This document shows positions 41,694 to 51,352 of a DNA stretch of 64,000 nt, piece after piece. Source of the stretch: Lachnospiraceae bacterium (GTDB taxonomy: Bacteria; Bacillota; Clostridia; Lachnospirales; Lachnospiraceae). The translations under genes were made by a program, and so were the position numbers. The stretch spans positions 1 through 64,000 of the forward strand of contig CAADYR010000149.1 of NCBI GenBank assembly GCA_900753305.1, in the 5' to 3' direction. Below the pieces are notes generated by a model, which did not search any database, was not told where the DNA came from, and saw only the letters and a program-made list of their open reading frames with translations. Every line of letters starts with the position of its first letter. Position 1 is the stretch's first letter.

Positions 41694-42716
41694 ATGCGAA
41701 AAATATTATATACCTTATTAACTGTTTTATCTTTAGTAATTGTATCAGTATGCAATACTCCAATGTCTGTTAAGGCTGCTGAACCCATTGTTATCGTAAT
41801 TGATCCGGGACATGGAGGTGATAATCTTGGTACCGATTATCTGCCCATTCCTGAAAAAAATTACAATATGATCGTAGCTATGTATATGAAGGCATATTTA
41901 GAACAGTATCAAAATGTCAAAGTATACCTGACCCATACAGCAGATGTTTCCATGTCATTGAAGGAACGTGCTCAATTTGCCCAAAATGTAGGGGCAGATT
42001 TCCTGTTTTCCCTTCATTTTAACGCATCTGAAGATCACTCCTTATATGGTGCAGAAGTCTGGATCCCATCAACCGGTAAGGCATATAGTCAAGGCTACAG
42101 TGTTGGAAATGAATTTTTAAGGGAATTTCAGGAAATGGGAATTCTAAACAGAGGCATTAAAACAAAAGTTGGTAAAACCGGCAATGATTATTATGGTATT
42201 ATACGTCAATGTGGTTTGGTGAACATTCCGGCAATTATTGTAGAGCATTGCTATGTTGATCATGCATATGATGTCATCAATCTTCAATCAAATGAAACTT
42301 TAAGAGAATTTGGAGAGCGTGACGCAAGGGCTGTTGCAAAATATTTTGGATTGACTTCTACAGACAATCAAATCAGTTATTCAGATTATACTCCATTAGC
42401 AGTTCCTGTTCCGCAAAGTAGAATGTATCAGGATACAACTGCACCTGTTTATGTAAATGCCACGTTGCTTAATGTTGATAAATCCAAGCATCTTGCATCA
42501 TATTCAGTGACTGCTGCAGACAACGAAACATCCTTATTGTATTACAGTTATTCTATGGATAATGGACTTACCTGGTCAACATACCAGCCCTGGTCATCAG
42601 CTGATGGAGCAATGACTATTTTGGTCAATATTCCGTTGAATTCTCAAAGCTCAATTATATTTAAAGTTTTGAATCAATACGACTTGGCAACCATATCTAA
42701 TGTGGTAACATTTTAA
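41694..42716 (+). CDS. N-acetylmuramoyl-L-alanine amidase (Amidase_3 family)
   Basis: 340 residues. The signal peptide (YTLLTVLSLVIVSVCNTPMS, cleavage after VKAA) is followed by a zinc amidase catalytic domain: the DPGHGG histidine His40, SLHFNAS with His108, and the catalytic glutamate Glu184 in IIVEHCYV. It cleaves the stem peptide from MurNAc in peptidoglycan. The C-terminal ~90 residues (VYVNATLLNVDKSKHLASYS) look like an Ig-like domain, perhaps for substrate binding. Its 3' end overlaps the convergent ylbJ gene by 20 bases. Confidence 0.9.
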   Translation: MRKILYTLLTVLSLVIVSVCNTPMSVKAAEPIVIVIDPGHGGDNLGTDYLPIPEKNYNMIVAMYMKAYLEQYQNVKVYLTHTADVSMSLKERAQFAQNVGADFLFSLHFNASEDHSLYGAEVWIPSTGKAYSQGYSVGNEFLREFQEMGILNRGIKTKVGKTGNDYYGIIRQCGLVNIPAIIVEHCYVDHAYDVINLQSNETLREFGERDARAVAKYFGLTSTDNQISYSDYTPLAVPVPQSRMYQDTTAPVYVNATLLNVDKSKHLASYSVTAADNETSLLYYSYSMDNGLTWSTYQPWSSADGAMTILVNIPLNSQSSIIFKVLNQYDLATISNVVTF

Positions 42717-43644
42717 ATAAAAAGAAATAGTAAATCATAGAGATGCCTGTAAGAATTAATTTATGGAAAATATAATGCCCGACTGGCAGTTTTGCCTTTT
42801 CGAGGAAACTTCCGGCTTGAATCATACAGGATATTCCGTTAAAACTCAGGCAACTCATGATCCAGAACATTTTGCTGGCAGCCATTAAACCACTTGAATA
42901 TATATTTGGGATTCCACTTATGATTTCAAGAAAGCAGCCCAAAACAGAAGCCATATTATGTGTCATGGGCAGACAGTCAAAAATAACCCTGAATGCATTG
43001 ATAAAAGTCACATAACCGCCAAGGAGCAGAATCGCCTGTATGTTGTCCATACACACTTTACTTAATAATTCTGCTGTTGAGCTGTTTATACATTCTGTTT
43101 TCGTATTTTGCTGCGTCACAGGTATTTTATTTTCATTCATATACCGGTAAGATAGTAATACACCATACAAAAATGGAATACCATACATTCCAAAGAGGAA
43201 GGGTATGGTACTGTGATAGCCCAGGATATGCAGGATAGGCAGTATAAGTCCCAGAAAATATGCAGGTCCTATATTATTACAGAATGCAATTAATAACTGT
43301 GCTTCTTTTGCAGTGATTTTGCAGGATATATATAATTCACTTACCACTTTTGCCCCCATGGGAAACCCACACAGAAATCCCATAGTTGCAGCATATATTC
43401 CATAATCAGTTAGTTTTAAAAACGGTTTAAGTATATATGATAATATTTTACCCAATTGTTTGTCTGCACCACTGTAAATCATAAGAGAGCTTAATACCAT
43501 AAAAGGAAACAGCGTCGGTACCATACGTGTACTCCACTGTGTCAAACCTTCAAATGCATAGCGACAGGTTTCAGTCGGATTCCATAAAATAATTGCCATT
43601 AAAATGAAGAAGCATATGATTTTTATATTTTTCACCAAATTCAC
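42697..43644 (-). CDS. ylbJ: Sporulation integral membrane protein YlbJ (SpoVV-like)
   Basis: 315 residues, about eight membrane helices, with nucleoside-recognition (Gate) type motifs: MGFLCGFPMGAKVVSELYIS and CNNIGPAYFLGLILPIL. In Bacillus, YlbJ (SpoVV) sits after coaD and helps move dipicolinic acid to the forespore; the same neighbourhood here (rsmD-coaD) supports the call. It is shorter than Bacillus YlbJ (about 400 residues). It is on the minus strand, and its 3' end overlaps the amidase gene. Confidence 0.82.
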   Translation of the reverse strand: MNLVKNIKIICFFILMAIILWNPTETCRYAFEGLTQWSTRMVPTLFPFMVLSSLMIYSGADKQLGKILSYILKPFLKLTDYGIYAATMGFLCGFPMGAKVVSELYISCKITAKEAQLLIAFCNNIGPAYFLGLILPILHILGYHSTIPFLFGMYGIPFLYGVLLSYRYMNENKIPVTQQNTKTECINSSTAELLSKVCMDNIQAILLLGGYVTFINAFRVIFDCLPMTHNMASVLGCFLEIISGIPNIYSSGLMAASKMFWIMSCLSFNGISCMIQAGSFLEKAKLPVGHYIFHKLILTGISMIYYFFLFKMLPH

Positions 43645-43718
43645 CGAAACCTTTTTGTTATAACTTTATGAAAACATATATTAATTCAGAACATAATTCA
43701 AAGAAAGAAAGGAAAAGA

Positions 43719-44435
43719 ATGAGACTGGATAAATTTCTGGTTCAGGTAGAGCTTGGTTCCCGAAGTCAGGTAAAGGATTACATTAAAAAGGGCAGAATTG
43801 CTGTTAACTCAGCAATTGTAAATCGTCCGGAATTTCAGATAGACGAAATGCAGGATTCCATTACCTGTGACGGCAGGTCATTGCAATACAGTCAATATTA
43901 TTATTACATGCTGCATAAACCTGCCGGTGTAATAACCGCGACCAAAGATGCACATGAACCTACTGTAATGTCATTGCTTACTACAGCCACAGGGAAGAAT
44001 CTGTCCCCAGTCGGTCGCCTGGATAAGGATACTGAAGGACTATTACTGATTACCAATGATGGTGATTTATCCCATCAGTTACTTTCACCTAAAAAACACG
44101 TTGCCAAAACTTATTACGTAGAATGTCAGGGAATCATATCAGAAGAAAAACTCGAAAATCTCAGAAACGGCATAGATATCGGAGATGAGAAAGATACTTT
44201 GCCTGCCAAAGCAGAGCTTCTAAGTCAGGATACAGATAAATTTTGCCTGAATCTTACCATTACAGAAGGACGTTTTCATCAGGTCAAACGTATGATTCAT
44301 GCAATTGGTGCAGAAGTGACATATTTAAAGCGCATCTCCATGGGCAGTCTGACTTTGGATCCAGCTTTACCCAAAGGAGAATACCGTGCACTTACCAAAG
44401 AGGAAATAGAACAATTATATCAGGAGAGGAAGTAA
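43719..44435 (+). CDS. RsuA/RluB-family pseudouridine synthase
   Basis: 238 residues from ATG 43719 behind AGAAAGGA; the ATG 17 codons earlier has no site. The N-terminal S4 RNA-binding domain (MRLDKFLVQVELGSRSQVKD, then YIKKGRIAVNSAIV) is followed by the catalytic domain with the aspartate in PVGRLDKDTEGLLLITNDG. It converts specific uridines in 16S or 23S rRNA to pseudouridine; the exact position cannot be decided. The YgiQ-SDR gene starts 4 bases later. Confidence 0.9.
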   Translation: MRLDKFLVQVELGSRSQVKDYIKKGRIAVNSAIVNRPEFQIDEMQDSITCDGRSLQYSQYYYYMLHKPAGVITATKDAHEPTVMSLLTTATGKNLSPVGRLDKDTEGLLLITNDGDLSHQLLSPKKHVAKTYYVECQGIISEEKLENLRNGIDIGDEKDTLPAKAELLSQDTDKFCLNLTITEGRFHQVKRMIHAIGAEVTYLKRISMGSLTLDPALPKGEYRALTKEEIEQLYQERK

Positions 44436-44439
44436 AAAA

Positions 44440-47163
44440 TTGTCAATACAAAATGGATTTTTGCCGATCAATCGGGCAGAAGTAGAAGAATTAGAACTAA
44501 AACAGCTAGATTTCGTATATATTTCAGGAGATGCTTATGTAGATCATCCTTCTTTTGGGCATGCTATTATAACCAGACTTTTACAGGCTCATGGCTATTC
44601 CGTTGGAATTATTGCCCAGCCGGATTGGAAAGATGATGCGAGTATTACAGTACTGGGCGAACCACGCCTGGGATTTCTCGTTTCTTCTGGAAATATGGAT
44701 TCTATGGTGAATCATTATTATGTTTCCAAAAAGCATCGTGAAACAGATGCCTATACACCGGGTGGAAAGCCTTACAAACGTCCTGATCATGCTGTTGTGG
44801 TATATGGTAACCTGATACGTCGTACTTACAAAAAAACACCTATCATTATTGGTGGGATTGAAGCCAGCCTGCGTCGTATGGCTCATTATGATTACTGGTC
44901 CGATTCTTTTAAACGCTCCATTCTTTTAGATAGTCAGGCTGATATTATTTCCTACGGAATGGGAGAAAAATCAATTATTGAAATTGCAGATGCATTGAAC
45001 AGCGGTATAGCAGTTCAGGATATCAGCTTTATTCCTGGTACTGTTTACAAAACAAAAGATATTTCCGGTCTGTATGATTATGAACTGCTGCCATCTTATT
45101 CTGATATGTCTGCAGATAAAAAGTTGTATGCCCAAAGTTTTAAAATACAGCACGAAAATACTGACCCGTTCAATGGCAAAACCCTTGTTGAGCCTTATCC
45201 CAAAGGTGTTTATGTGGTCCAGAACGTACCACAACCTCCTCTAAGTATTCAGGAAATGGATGATGTCTATGCTTTACCTTATGTGCGAACTTATCATCCT
45301 GTTTATGAAAAGGATGGTGGTGTGCCTGCTATCAAAGAGATCAAATTCTCCCTCATCAGCAACAGAGGGTGCTTTGGTGGCTGCAATTTCTGTGCATTAA
45401 CATTTCATCAGGGACGTACAATTCAGGTTCGAAGCCACGAATCCATCATTGAGGAAGCCAGACTGATCACACAAGATCCGGAATTTAAAGGTTACATACA
45501 CGATGTAGGTGGACCAACCGCTAATTTCCGTCAGCCATCCTGTCAAAAACAGCTCAAGGTTGGTGTTTGTAAGCACAGACAATGCCTTTGTCCTAAACCA
45601 TGTCCCAATCTGGAAGTAGATCATTCTGACTATTTATCTCTCTTACGTAAACTCAGAGATTTGCCCAGGGTTAAAAAGGTATTCGTACGTTCCGGTATTC
45701 GTTTTGACTATCTTATGTTAGATAAGGATGATGCCTTTTTCAGAGAACTGGTAGAACATCACATCAGTGGACAGCTTAAAGTAGCTCCTGAACATATCTG
45801 TGATACTGTACTAAGCAAAATGGGAAAACCGGAAAATGCAGTATATGAAGCATTTACCAGAAAATATAAAAAACTGAATCAACAACTCGGCAAGAATCAA
45901 TTTCTGGTTCCATACCTTATGTCTTCACATCCGGGTTCCACGCTCAAAGAGGCGGTTGCACTGGCAGAATATCTGCGTGATTTAGGTTATATGCCTGAAC
46001 AGGTTCAGGATTTCTACCCGACACCATCTACCATGTCAACAGTCATGTACTACACCGGTATTGATCCAACTACCATGAAATCAGTGTATGTCTGTCGGAA
46101 TCCACATGAGAAAGCTATGCAAAGAGCTTTGATCCAATATCGTAACCCTAAGAATTATGAGCTGGTCAAAGAAGCTCTGAAACTGGCGGGAAGAGAAGAT
46201 TTGATCGGATTTGATAAGAAATGTCTCATCAAGCCCCGTAAGATTTCTTCTGAAACAACTGACCGCAAAAATTATACAAAAAAAACTTTTGACAAACAAA
46301 CTCAGGATAAAAAATCATTTCATCCAACTAAAAAAGAACATAAGGGAAATGTAAAAAAGAAAAAACGTTACTATCCACATTTAGAAAGGAAATTAGACAA
46401 TATGAACATTATTATGATAACAGGTGCTTCTTCAGGAATGGGATTAGAATTTGCCCTTCAGCTTGATAATGTATTTGATTCTGTTGATGAAATCTGGCTT
46501 ATTGCCCGTAGAAAAGAGGCTATGTTACAGGTTGCCGAATGTATGGAACATACGACCCGCATTTTGGATATGGATGTTACCAATCAGTCTCATATGCTTC
46601 GCCTCAGGAAACTGTTGGTAGAAGAAAAGCCCGTGATCCGTATGCTGGTAAACTGTGCCGGTTATGGCGTTATGGGGAAGTTTTCAAAACTGAATATGAA
46701 TGAAGAACTCGGGATGATCGATGTAAATTGTAAAGCTCTGACACAAATGACCTATATGTGTCTCCCTTATATGAAAAAGAACAGTAGAATCATACAATTG
46801 GCTTCCAGTGCTGCATTTATGCCCCAGCCCGACTTTGCGGTATATGCTGCTACAAAATCCTATGTGTACAGTCTGTCCAGAGCACTCAGTGAGGAATTAA
46901 GACAACGTAAAATTTACGTAACTGCTGTTTGCCCAGGACCTGTGGATACACCATTCTTTGATATTGCTGAAAAGGACGGTAAAACACTGGCTATTAAAAA
47001 ATTTACTATGGCATCTCCTGAAAAGGTAGTAGAACAGGCTATTTCTGATTCTTTCCACAAAAAGAGAACCTCTGTATACAATCCATATATAAAAATGTTC
47101 TATGTATTAGCCAATATCTTACCACATCAATGGATTCTTTATATAATGCGCTTTATGAAATAA
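44440..47163 (+). CDS. YgiQ-type radical SAM protein fused to a short-chain dehydrogenase
   Basis: 907 residues from TTG 44440, with GAGGAAG upstream. Residues 1-~640 are YgiQ-like: SGDAYVDHPSFGHAIITRLL, the radical SAM cluster CFGGCNFC at Cys311/315/318, and VAPEHICDTVLSKMGKPEN, with a Lys-rich tail. Residues 655-907 are a complete SDR: the TGASSGMG nucleotide-binding motif, NCAGYGVMG and the catalytic YAATK. Base 46402 is an in-frame ATG behind AGAAAGGA, so the SDR may also be made alone by internal initiation. The substrates are unknown. Confidence 0.88.
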   Translation: MSIQNGFLPINRAEVEELELKQLDFVYISGDAYVDHPSFGHAIITRLLQAHGYSVGIIAQPDWKDDASITVLGEPRLGFLVSSGNMDSMVNHYYVSKKHRETDAYTPGGKPYKRPDHAVVVYGNLIRRTYKKTPIIIGGIEASLRRMAHYDYWSDSFKRSILLDSQADIISYGMGEKSIIEIADALNSGIAVQDISFIPGTVYKTKDISGLYDYELLPSYSDMSADKKLYAQSFKIQHENTDPFNGKTLVEPYPKGVYVVQNVPQPPLSIQEMDDVYALPYVRTYHPVYEKDGGVPAIKEIKFSLISNRGCFGGCNFCALTFHQGRTIQVRSHESIIEEARLITQDPEFKGYIHDVGGPTANFRQPSCQKQLKVGVCKHRQCLCPKPCPNLEVDHSDYLSLLRKLRDLPRVKKVFVRSGIRFDYLMLDKDDAFFRELVEHHISGQLKVAPEHICDTVLSKMGKPENAVYEAFTRKYKKLNQQLGKNQFLVPYLMSSHPGSTLKEAVALAEYLRDLGYMPEQVQDFYPTPSTMSTVMYYTGIDPTTMKSVYVCRNPHEKAMQRALIQYRNPKNYELVKEALKLAGREDLIGFDKKCLIKPRKISSETTDRKNYTKKTFDKQTQDKKSFHPTKKEHKGNVKKKKRYYPHLERKLDNMNIIMITGASSGMGLEFALQLDNVFDSVDEIWLIARRKEAMLQVAECMEHTTRILDMDVTNQSHMLRLRKLLVEEKPVIRMLVNCAGYGVMGKFSKLNMNEELGMIDVNCKALTQMTYMCLPYMKKNSRIIQLASSAAFMPQPDFAVYAATKSYVYSLSRALSEELRQRKIYVTAVCPGPVDTPFFDIAEKDGKTLAIKKFTMASPEKVVEQAISDSFHKKRTSVYNPYIKMFYVLANILPHQWILYIMRFMK

Positions 47164-47183
47164 ACAAAGGAGTATTAATTTAC

Positions 47184-47759
47184 ATGAAAAAAATAAATCT
47201 GCCACAGAAAGGCGAACCGGACTATCTTTTCAGGCAAAAGAAACTTTCTACAATAAAGACTTTGATCAGTTACGCTGTGGCTGTAGCTATTTTCATTATT
47301 GGATATTTGTTGACGAAAACCAGAGAAAATGTTTTTTCAGTTATTGCAGTGTTAGCCCTGCTCCCTGCAAGCCGCAATACAGTATCAATGATCATGTTTT
47401 TAAAGACGCCTGCTTATAATGCGGACATCTATAATAAGATACTGAAAAGCGCAGGCAATGTACCTGTAATATATCACCTGTATCTGACTTCTTATCAGAA
47501 GAACTATCCAATTACCTGTTTTGCTGTAAAAGGTTCTAACCTGATTGGATTTTCCGAGTTTGAGAAATGTGATATAAACGCCTGCAAGGAACACATAGAA
47601 GGTATTCTGTCACAAAATGGTCTGAAAAATATAAATATCAAAATTTTCGGCAGTAACGATTATAAAATGTTTGAAGAACGTTTAAAACAGCTTCAATCAA
47701 TAGATACTGCAAAACATGATGAGGAACTTATCTCCTTAATGTGTGATATTTCTTTATAG
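47184..47759 (+). CDS. Hypothetical membrane protein with two helices
   Basis: 191 residues from ATG 47184 behind AAAGGAG; the longer frame from 47130 overlaps the SDR gene. Two close membrane helices lie at residues ~25-70 (LISYAVAVAIFIIGYLLTKT, then VFSVIAVLALLPAS), and a cytoplasmic alpha/beta C-terminal domain (NINIKIFGSNDYKMFEERLK) follows. The family was not recognised. It sits between the YgiQ-SDR and RluA-family genes and may be cotranscribed with both. Confidence 0.6.
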   Translation: MKKINLPQKGEPDYLFRQKKLSTIKTLISYAVAVAIFIIGYLLTKTRENVFSVIAVLALLPASRNTVSMIMFLKTPAYNADIYNKILKSAGNVPVIYHLYLTSYQKNYPITCFAVKGSNLIGFSEFEKCDINACKEHIEGILSQNGLKNINIKIFGSNDYKMFEERLKQLQSIDTAKHDEELISLMCDISL

Positions 47760-47776
47760 GATGAAAGGTAAATTAT

Positions 47777-48796
47777 ATGCAGCAGTTTCAAATAGGTCCT
47801 AATGAAGCAGGGCAGAGGCTTGATAAATATTTAAAAAAATTGCTAAAAGAAGCACCTGACAGCTTTCTTTATAAAATGATGCGCAAAAAAAACATAGTAT
47901 TAAACGGGAAAAAGTGTGATGGTAAGGAAAAATTGTCCCTGGGTGATGAAATAAAATTGTTTCTGGCTGATGAAACAATCAGTAAATTCAGCGGCAAAAC
48001 AGAGTCACCTCAGACAGATTCCTACGAACATGCCTATCATAATTTAAACAAAATTTCCATAGTTTATGAAAATGATCAGATTCTGATAGCAAATAAACCT
48101 GCTGGTGTTCTTTCACAGCGTGCCTCTTCTAATGATGACAGTGTAAATGAATGGCTTATTGGTTACCTGTTGTCCAGAGAAACCATCACTCCTCAATCTC
48201 TTAATACATTCAAACCATCCATATGTAATCGTCTTGACCGTAACACCTCAGGGATGGTGATCTGTAGCAAAACATTAGCCGGAAGCCAATATATGAGTCA
48301 GATCATCAAAGACCGGATTCTGGCTAAATACTATACCTGTATCGTTTATGGAAAAGTCAATACAGACAGCAGGATTCAGGGTTACCTGTACAAAAACACA
48401 GAAACGAACAAGGTAACTGTTTATTCCGATCTAAATGAAGTTCCTTCCTCTTACAGAAGTGAAGCTGCTTTTATTGATACGGAAATTCATCCGCTGTATG
48501 GTAATGACAAACTGACAAAATTGGAAATCCGGCTTCACACAGGCAAGACGCATCAGATTCGTGCACACCTGTCATCTATCGGACATCCTCTTATCGGAGA
48601 TAATAAATATGGTTCCTGTAAATTAAACAGACAATATGAGTCTCTGGGCGTTCATGGACAACTTCTCCATGCCTGTCGCTTGACATTTCCTAAAATTCAG
48701 GAAAATACCTTTAAAGAATTATCTGGATTGACTCTTATCTGTCCTGAACCACCGATTTTTAATAAAGTACTGAATACAGAAAAATCCGATATCTGA
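47777..48796 (+). CDS. RluA-family pseudouridine synthase
   Basis: 339 residues. An S4-type domain (GQRLDKYLKKLLKEAPDSFL, then KIVLNG-like MRKKNIVLNGKK) precedes the catalytic domain with the aspartate in CNRLDRNTSGMVICSKT and HTGKTHQIRAHLSSIGHPLI. The order S4-catalytic and the length fit RluC/RluD-type 23S rRNA enzymes, but which uridines are modified cannot be told. recU follows after 38 bases. Confidence 0.9.
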   Translation: MQQFQIGPNEAGQRLDKYLKKLLKEAPDSFLYKMMRKKNIVLNGKKCDGKEKLSLGDEIKLFLADETISKFSGKTESPQTDSYEHAYHNLNKISIVYENDQILIANKPAGVLSQRASSNDDSVNEWLIGYLLSRETITPQSLNTFKPSICNRLDRNTSGMVICSKTLAGSQYMSQIIKDRILAKYYTCIVYGKVNTDSRIQGYLYKNTETNKVTVYSDLNEVPSSYRSEAAFIDTEIHPLYGNDKLTKLEIRLHTGKTHQIRAHLSSIGHPLIGDNKYGSCKLNRQYESLGVHGQLLHACRLTFPKIQENTFKELSGLTLICPEPPIFNKVLNTEKSDI

Positions 48797-48834
48797 TTTC
48801 ACATTCTATCAGATACAGAAAGGCTTGATAATAT

Positions 48835-49368
48835 ATGGCTACATGGAACTCCAGAGGGCTTCGAGGATCCCTGCTAGAAGAAATGATCAATATGACAAAT
48901 GAAAAATATAGAGAAAATGGATTGGCTCTCATTCAAAAAATTCCTACTCCAATTACTCCTATTAATATTGATAAGGAAACCAGGCACATTACGCTTGCTT
49001 ATTTTGATCAGAAAAGTACAGTTGATTACATTGGAGCTGTACAGGGGATTCCAGTCTGTTTTGATGCCAAAGAATGTGCGGTTGATACATTTGCACTGCA
49101 AAATATACACCCACATCAGGTCACTTTTATGCAGGACTTTGAAAAACAGAATGGTATTGCTTTTTTTCTGATTTATTATACACATCGTGACATTATGTAT
49201 TATTTGTCACTGAGAGAGCTTATGACCTTCTGGACACGCATGGAGCAGGGGGGACGTAAGAGTTTCCGTTTTGATGAACTTTCTCAACAATATTTTTTTC
49301 CCAAGAAAGGTGGCTTCGTTGTTCCTTATCTGGACATGATACAGCACGATTTAAACGACAGAGGTTGA
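48835..49368 (+). CDS. recU: Holliday junction resolvase RecU
   Basis: 177 residues. RecU landmarks are NRGL-type start NSRGLRGSLLEEMINMTNEK, KIPTPITPIN, the nuclease core STVDYIGAVQGIPVCFDAKE (with the metal-binding Asp and Glu-Lys pair) and FALQNIHPHQVTFMQDF, plus GIAFFLIYYTHRDIMYYLSL. It cleaves four-way junctions together with RuvAB, encoded 31 kb upstream. The -35 of the his promoter overlaps its stop codon. Confidence 0.9.
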   Translation: MATWNSRGLRGSLLEEMINMTNEKYRENGLALIQKIPTPITPINIDKETRHITLAYFDQKSTVDYIGAVQGIPVCFDAKECAVDTFALQNIHPHQVTFMQDFEKQNGIAFFLIYYTHRDIMYYLSLRELMTFWTRMEQGGRKSFRFDELSQQYFFPKKGGFVVPYLDMIQHDLNDRG

Positions 49369-49393
49369 CACACCGCCCAAAAAAGTGTATACT
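49365..49393 (+). promoter_or_regulatory. Strong promoter of the his operon
   Basis: Consensus TTGACA and TATACT are 17 bases apart, the -35 overlapping the recU stop. Downstream, nested inverted repeats (GATAATT at 49397-49403 with AATTATC at 49425-49431, around CTAC-TACG-GTAG) fall at the start of the transcript. No His-rich leader peptide or T-box was seen. Confidence 0.8.
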
Positions 49394-49483
49394 ACGGATA
49401 ATTCGCTATGCTACTACGGTAGTTAATTATCACTTTAAATCATTAAAGTATTGATTAAATAAAGAAAGGTTTAGGATTATACT

Positions 49484-50671
49484 ATGGATTTTATGGGAAA
49501 AAGATTAGTTCATACACCCGAAGGTGTACGCGATATCTATGGAGCTGAATATGCCAGCAAACTCTATATTCAGGATCTTTTTCATCAGGAATTAAGAAGT
49601 TTTGGATATCAGGATATCCAGACTCCGACCTTTGAATTTTTCGATGTATTCGGTCGTGAGATTGGAACAACTCCCTCCAAGGAACTTTATAAATTTTTTG
49701 ATAAAGAAGGCAACACATTAGTATTGCGTCCGGATTTCACACCTTCAATTGCCAGAAGTGCTGCAAAGTACTTTATGGATGAAACAATACCCTTAAGATT
49801 TTGTTATTCAGGCAACAACTATATCAATACCAGTAATCTGCAGGGTAAATTAAAAGAAACAACACAAATGGGAGCAGAGTTGATAGGAGATGCCAGTGCT
49901 GAAGCCGATGCTGAAATGATTGCCCTTCTGATCAAATCACTTCTTAATGTCGGTTTGAAAGAATTCCAGGTTTCTGTTGGACAGGTAGACTATTTCAAAG
50001 GATTGTGCAGCCATGCAAACCTTGATGAAGATACAGAACTGGCACTTCGTGAATTTATTTCTAATCGTAATGGATTCGGTGCTGAGGAATTACTACTGAA
50101 TAAAGGTGTTCCATCAGAAGACAGCAAGGCTCTTTTACGCGTAGGTGATCTATTCGGTTCCTATGAAATATTAACAGAAGCTCTCAATAATGCAAACAAC
50201 GAACACTCCGTTCTGGCTGTAGAAAGACTGCAGAATATTTATGAAGTTCTTAAAGCATACGGCGTAGAGCAGTATGTTTCCTTTGATCTGGCTATGATAA
50301 GCAAATACCATTATTATACAGGTGTTATCTTTAATGCCTACACTTACCAGTCCGGTAGTGCCATTGCCAAAGGAGGCCGCTACGATAATCTGCTTGCACG
50401 ATTCGGCAAACCTTCACCAGCTACTGGATTTGTTGTCATCATAGATGATCTGATGAACGCAATGACTCGTCAGAAAATATGTCCTTCGCCTGAGAATCGT
50501 AATCTATTGCTTGTATATAACTGCCCTCTGGAACGTGCCATTGATGAGGCATCAAAATTTCGTGCACAGGGATTTTCAACAGTTCTGATGCATCAAGACA
50601 AAACCAGAGCAGACTATGAACAGTTTGCACAAAACAATAACTTTGCACAGATTAAGTTTCTCGATGCATGA
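49484..50671 (+). CDS. hisZ: ATP phosphoribosyltransferase regulatory subunit HisZ
   Basis: 395 residues; RBS AAGAAAGG. It is a histidyl-tRNA synthetase paralogue without aminoacylation activity that forms a complex with the short HisG. Class II synthetase-like motifs are present: HTPEGVRDIYGAEYASK, IQTPTFEFFDVF, LRPDFTPSIARSAAKY, and GGRYDNLLARFGKPSPATGF near the C-terminus. The adjacent hisG is the short form that needs HisZ, which confirms the assignment over hisS. Confidence 0.94.
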   Translation: MDFMGKRLVHTPEGVRDIYGAEYASKLYIQDLFHQELRSFGYQDIQTPTFEFFDVFGREIGTTPSKELYKFFDKEGNTLVLRPDFTPSIARSAAKYFMDETIPLRFCYSGNNYINTSNLQGKLKETTQMGAELIGDASAEADAEMIALLIKSLLNVGLKEFQVSVGQVDYFKGLCSHANLDEDTELALREFISNRNGFGAEELLLNKGVPSEDSKALLRVGDLFGSYEILTEALNNANNEHSVLAVERLQNIYEVLKAYGVEQYVSFDLAMISKYHYYTGVIFNAYTYQSGSAIAKGGRYDNLLARFGKPSPATGFVVIIDDLMNAMTRQKICPSPENRNLLLVYNCPLERAIDEASKFRAQGFSTVLMHQDKTRADYEQFAQNNNFAQIKFLDA

Positions 50672-50689
50672 TCAAAGGAGAGTACATAA

Positions 50690-51337
50690 ATGAGTGAAAA
50701 TATGAGATATCTGACTTTTGCCCTTGGGAAAGGCAGACTTGCAAATAAAACACTTGAATTATTAGAACAGATTGGTATCACCTGTGAGGAAATGAAAGAT
50801 AAAGATTCACGTAAACTGATTTTCGTTAATGAAGACCTGAAATTAAAGTTTTTCCTTGCCAAAGGTCCGGATGTTCCAACTTACGTAGAATACGGAGCTG
50901 CTGATATCGGTGTTGTCGGTAAAGATACTATTATGGAAGAAAACCGTAAAGTCTATGAAGTTCTTGACCTTGGTTTTGGCAAATGCCGTATGTGCGTTTG
51001 TGGTCCGGCAAGTGCAAGGGAACTGTTACAGCACCATGAAATGATACGGGTAGCAAGTAAGTATCCCCGTATTGCCAAAGAATATTTTTATAATCAGAAG
51101 CATCAGACTGTAGATATCATTAAATTAAATGGTTCTGTAGAATTAGGTCCCATTGTTGGTTTAAGCGATGTCATTGTAGATATCGTAGAAACAGGATCCA
51201 CACTTCGTGAAAACGGTCTTGAAGTATTAGAAGAAATCTGTCCGCTTTCTGCAAGAATGATTGTTAACCAGGTCAGTATGAAAATGGAATCAGATAGAAT
51301 CAAACAAATATTACAGGCCTTAAAGGCTGCTTTATAA
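50690..51337 (+). CDS. hisG: ATP phosphoribosyltransferase, short form (catalytic subunit)
   Basis: 215 residues, the short HisG lacking the C-terminal regulatory domain. It catalyses the first step of histidine synthesis, joining ATP and PRPP. Family segments are LTFALGKGRLANKTLELLEQ, DVPTYVEYGAADIGVVGKD, the PRPP-binding VDIVETGSTLRENGL. It depends on HisZ, encoded 18 bases upstream. Confidence 0.96.
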   Translation: MSENMRYLTFALGKGRLANKTLELLEQIGITCEEMKDKDSRKLIFVNEDLKLKFFLAKGPDVPTYVEYGAADIGVVGKDTIMEENRKVYEVLDLGFGKCRMCVCGPASARELLQHHEMIRVASKYPRIAKEYFYNQKHQTVDIIKLNGSVELGPIVGLSDVIVDIVETGSTLRENGLEVLEEICPLSARMIVNQVSMKMESDRIKQILQALKAAL

Positions 51338-51352
51338 AAAGGGAGGAACAAC

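Noticed and set aside
49484..50671. Possible histidyl-tRNA synthetase (hisS)
   Set aside because: The gene is next to a short hisG and reads as HisZ, the regulatory paralogue.
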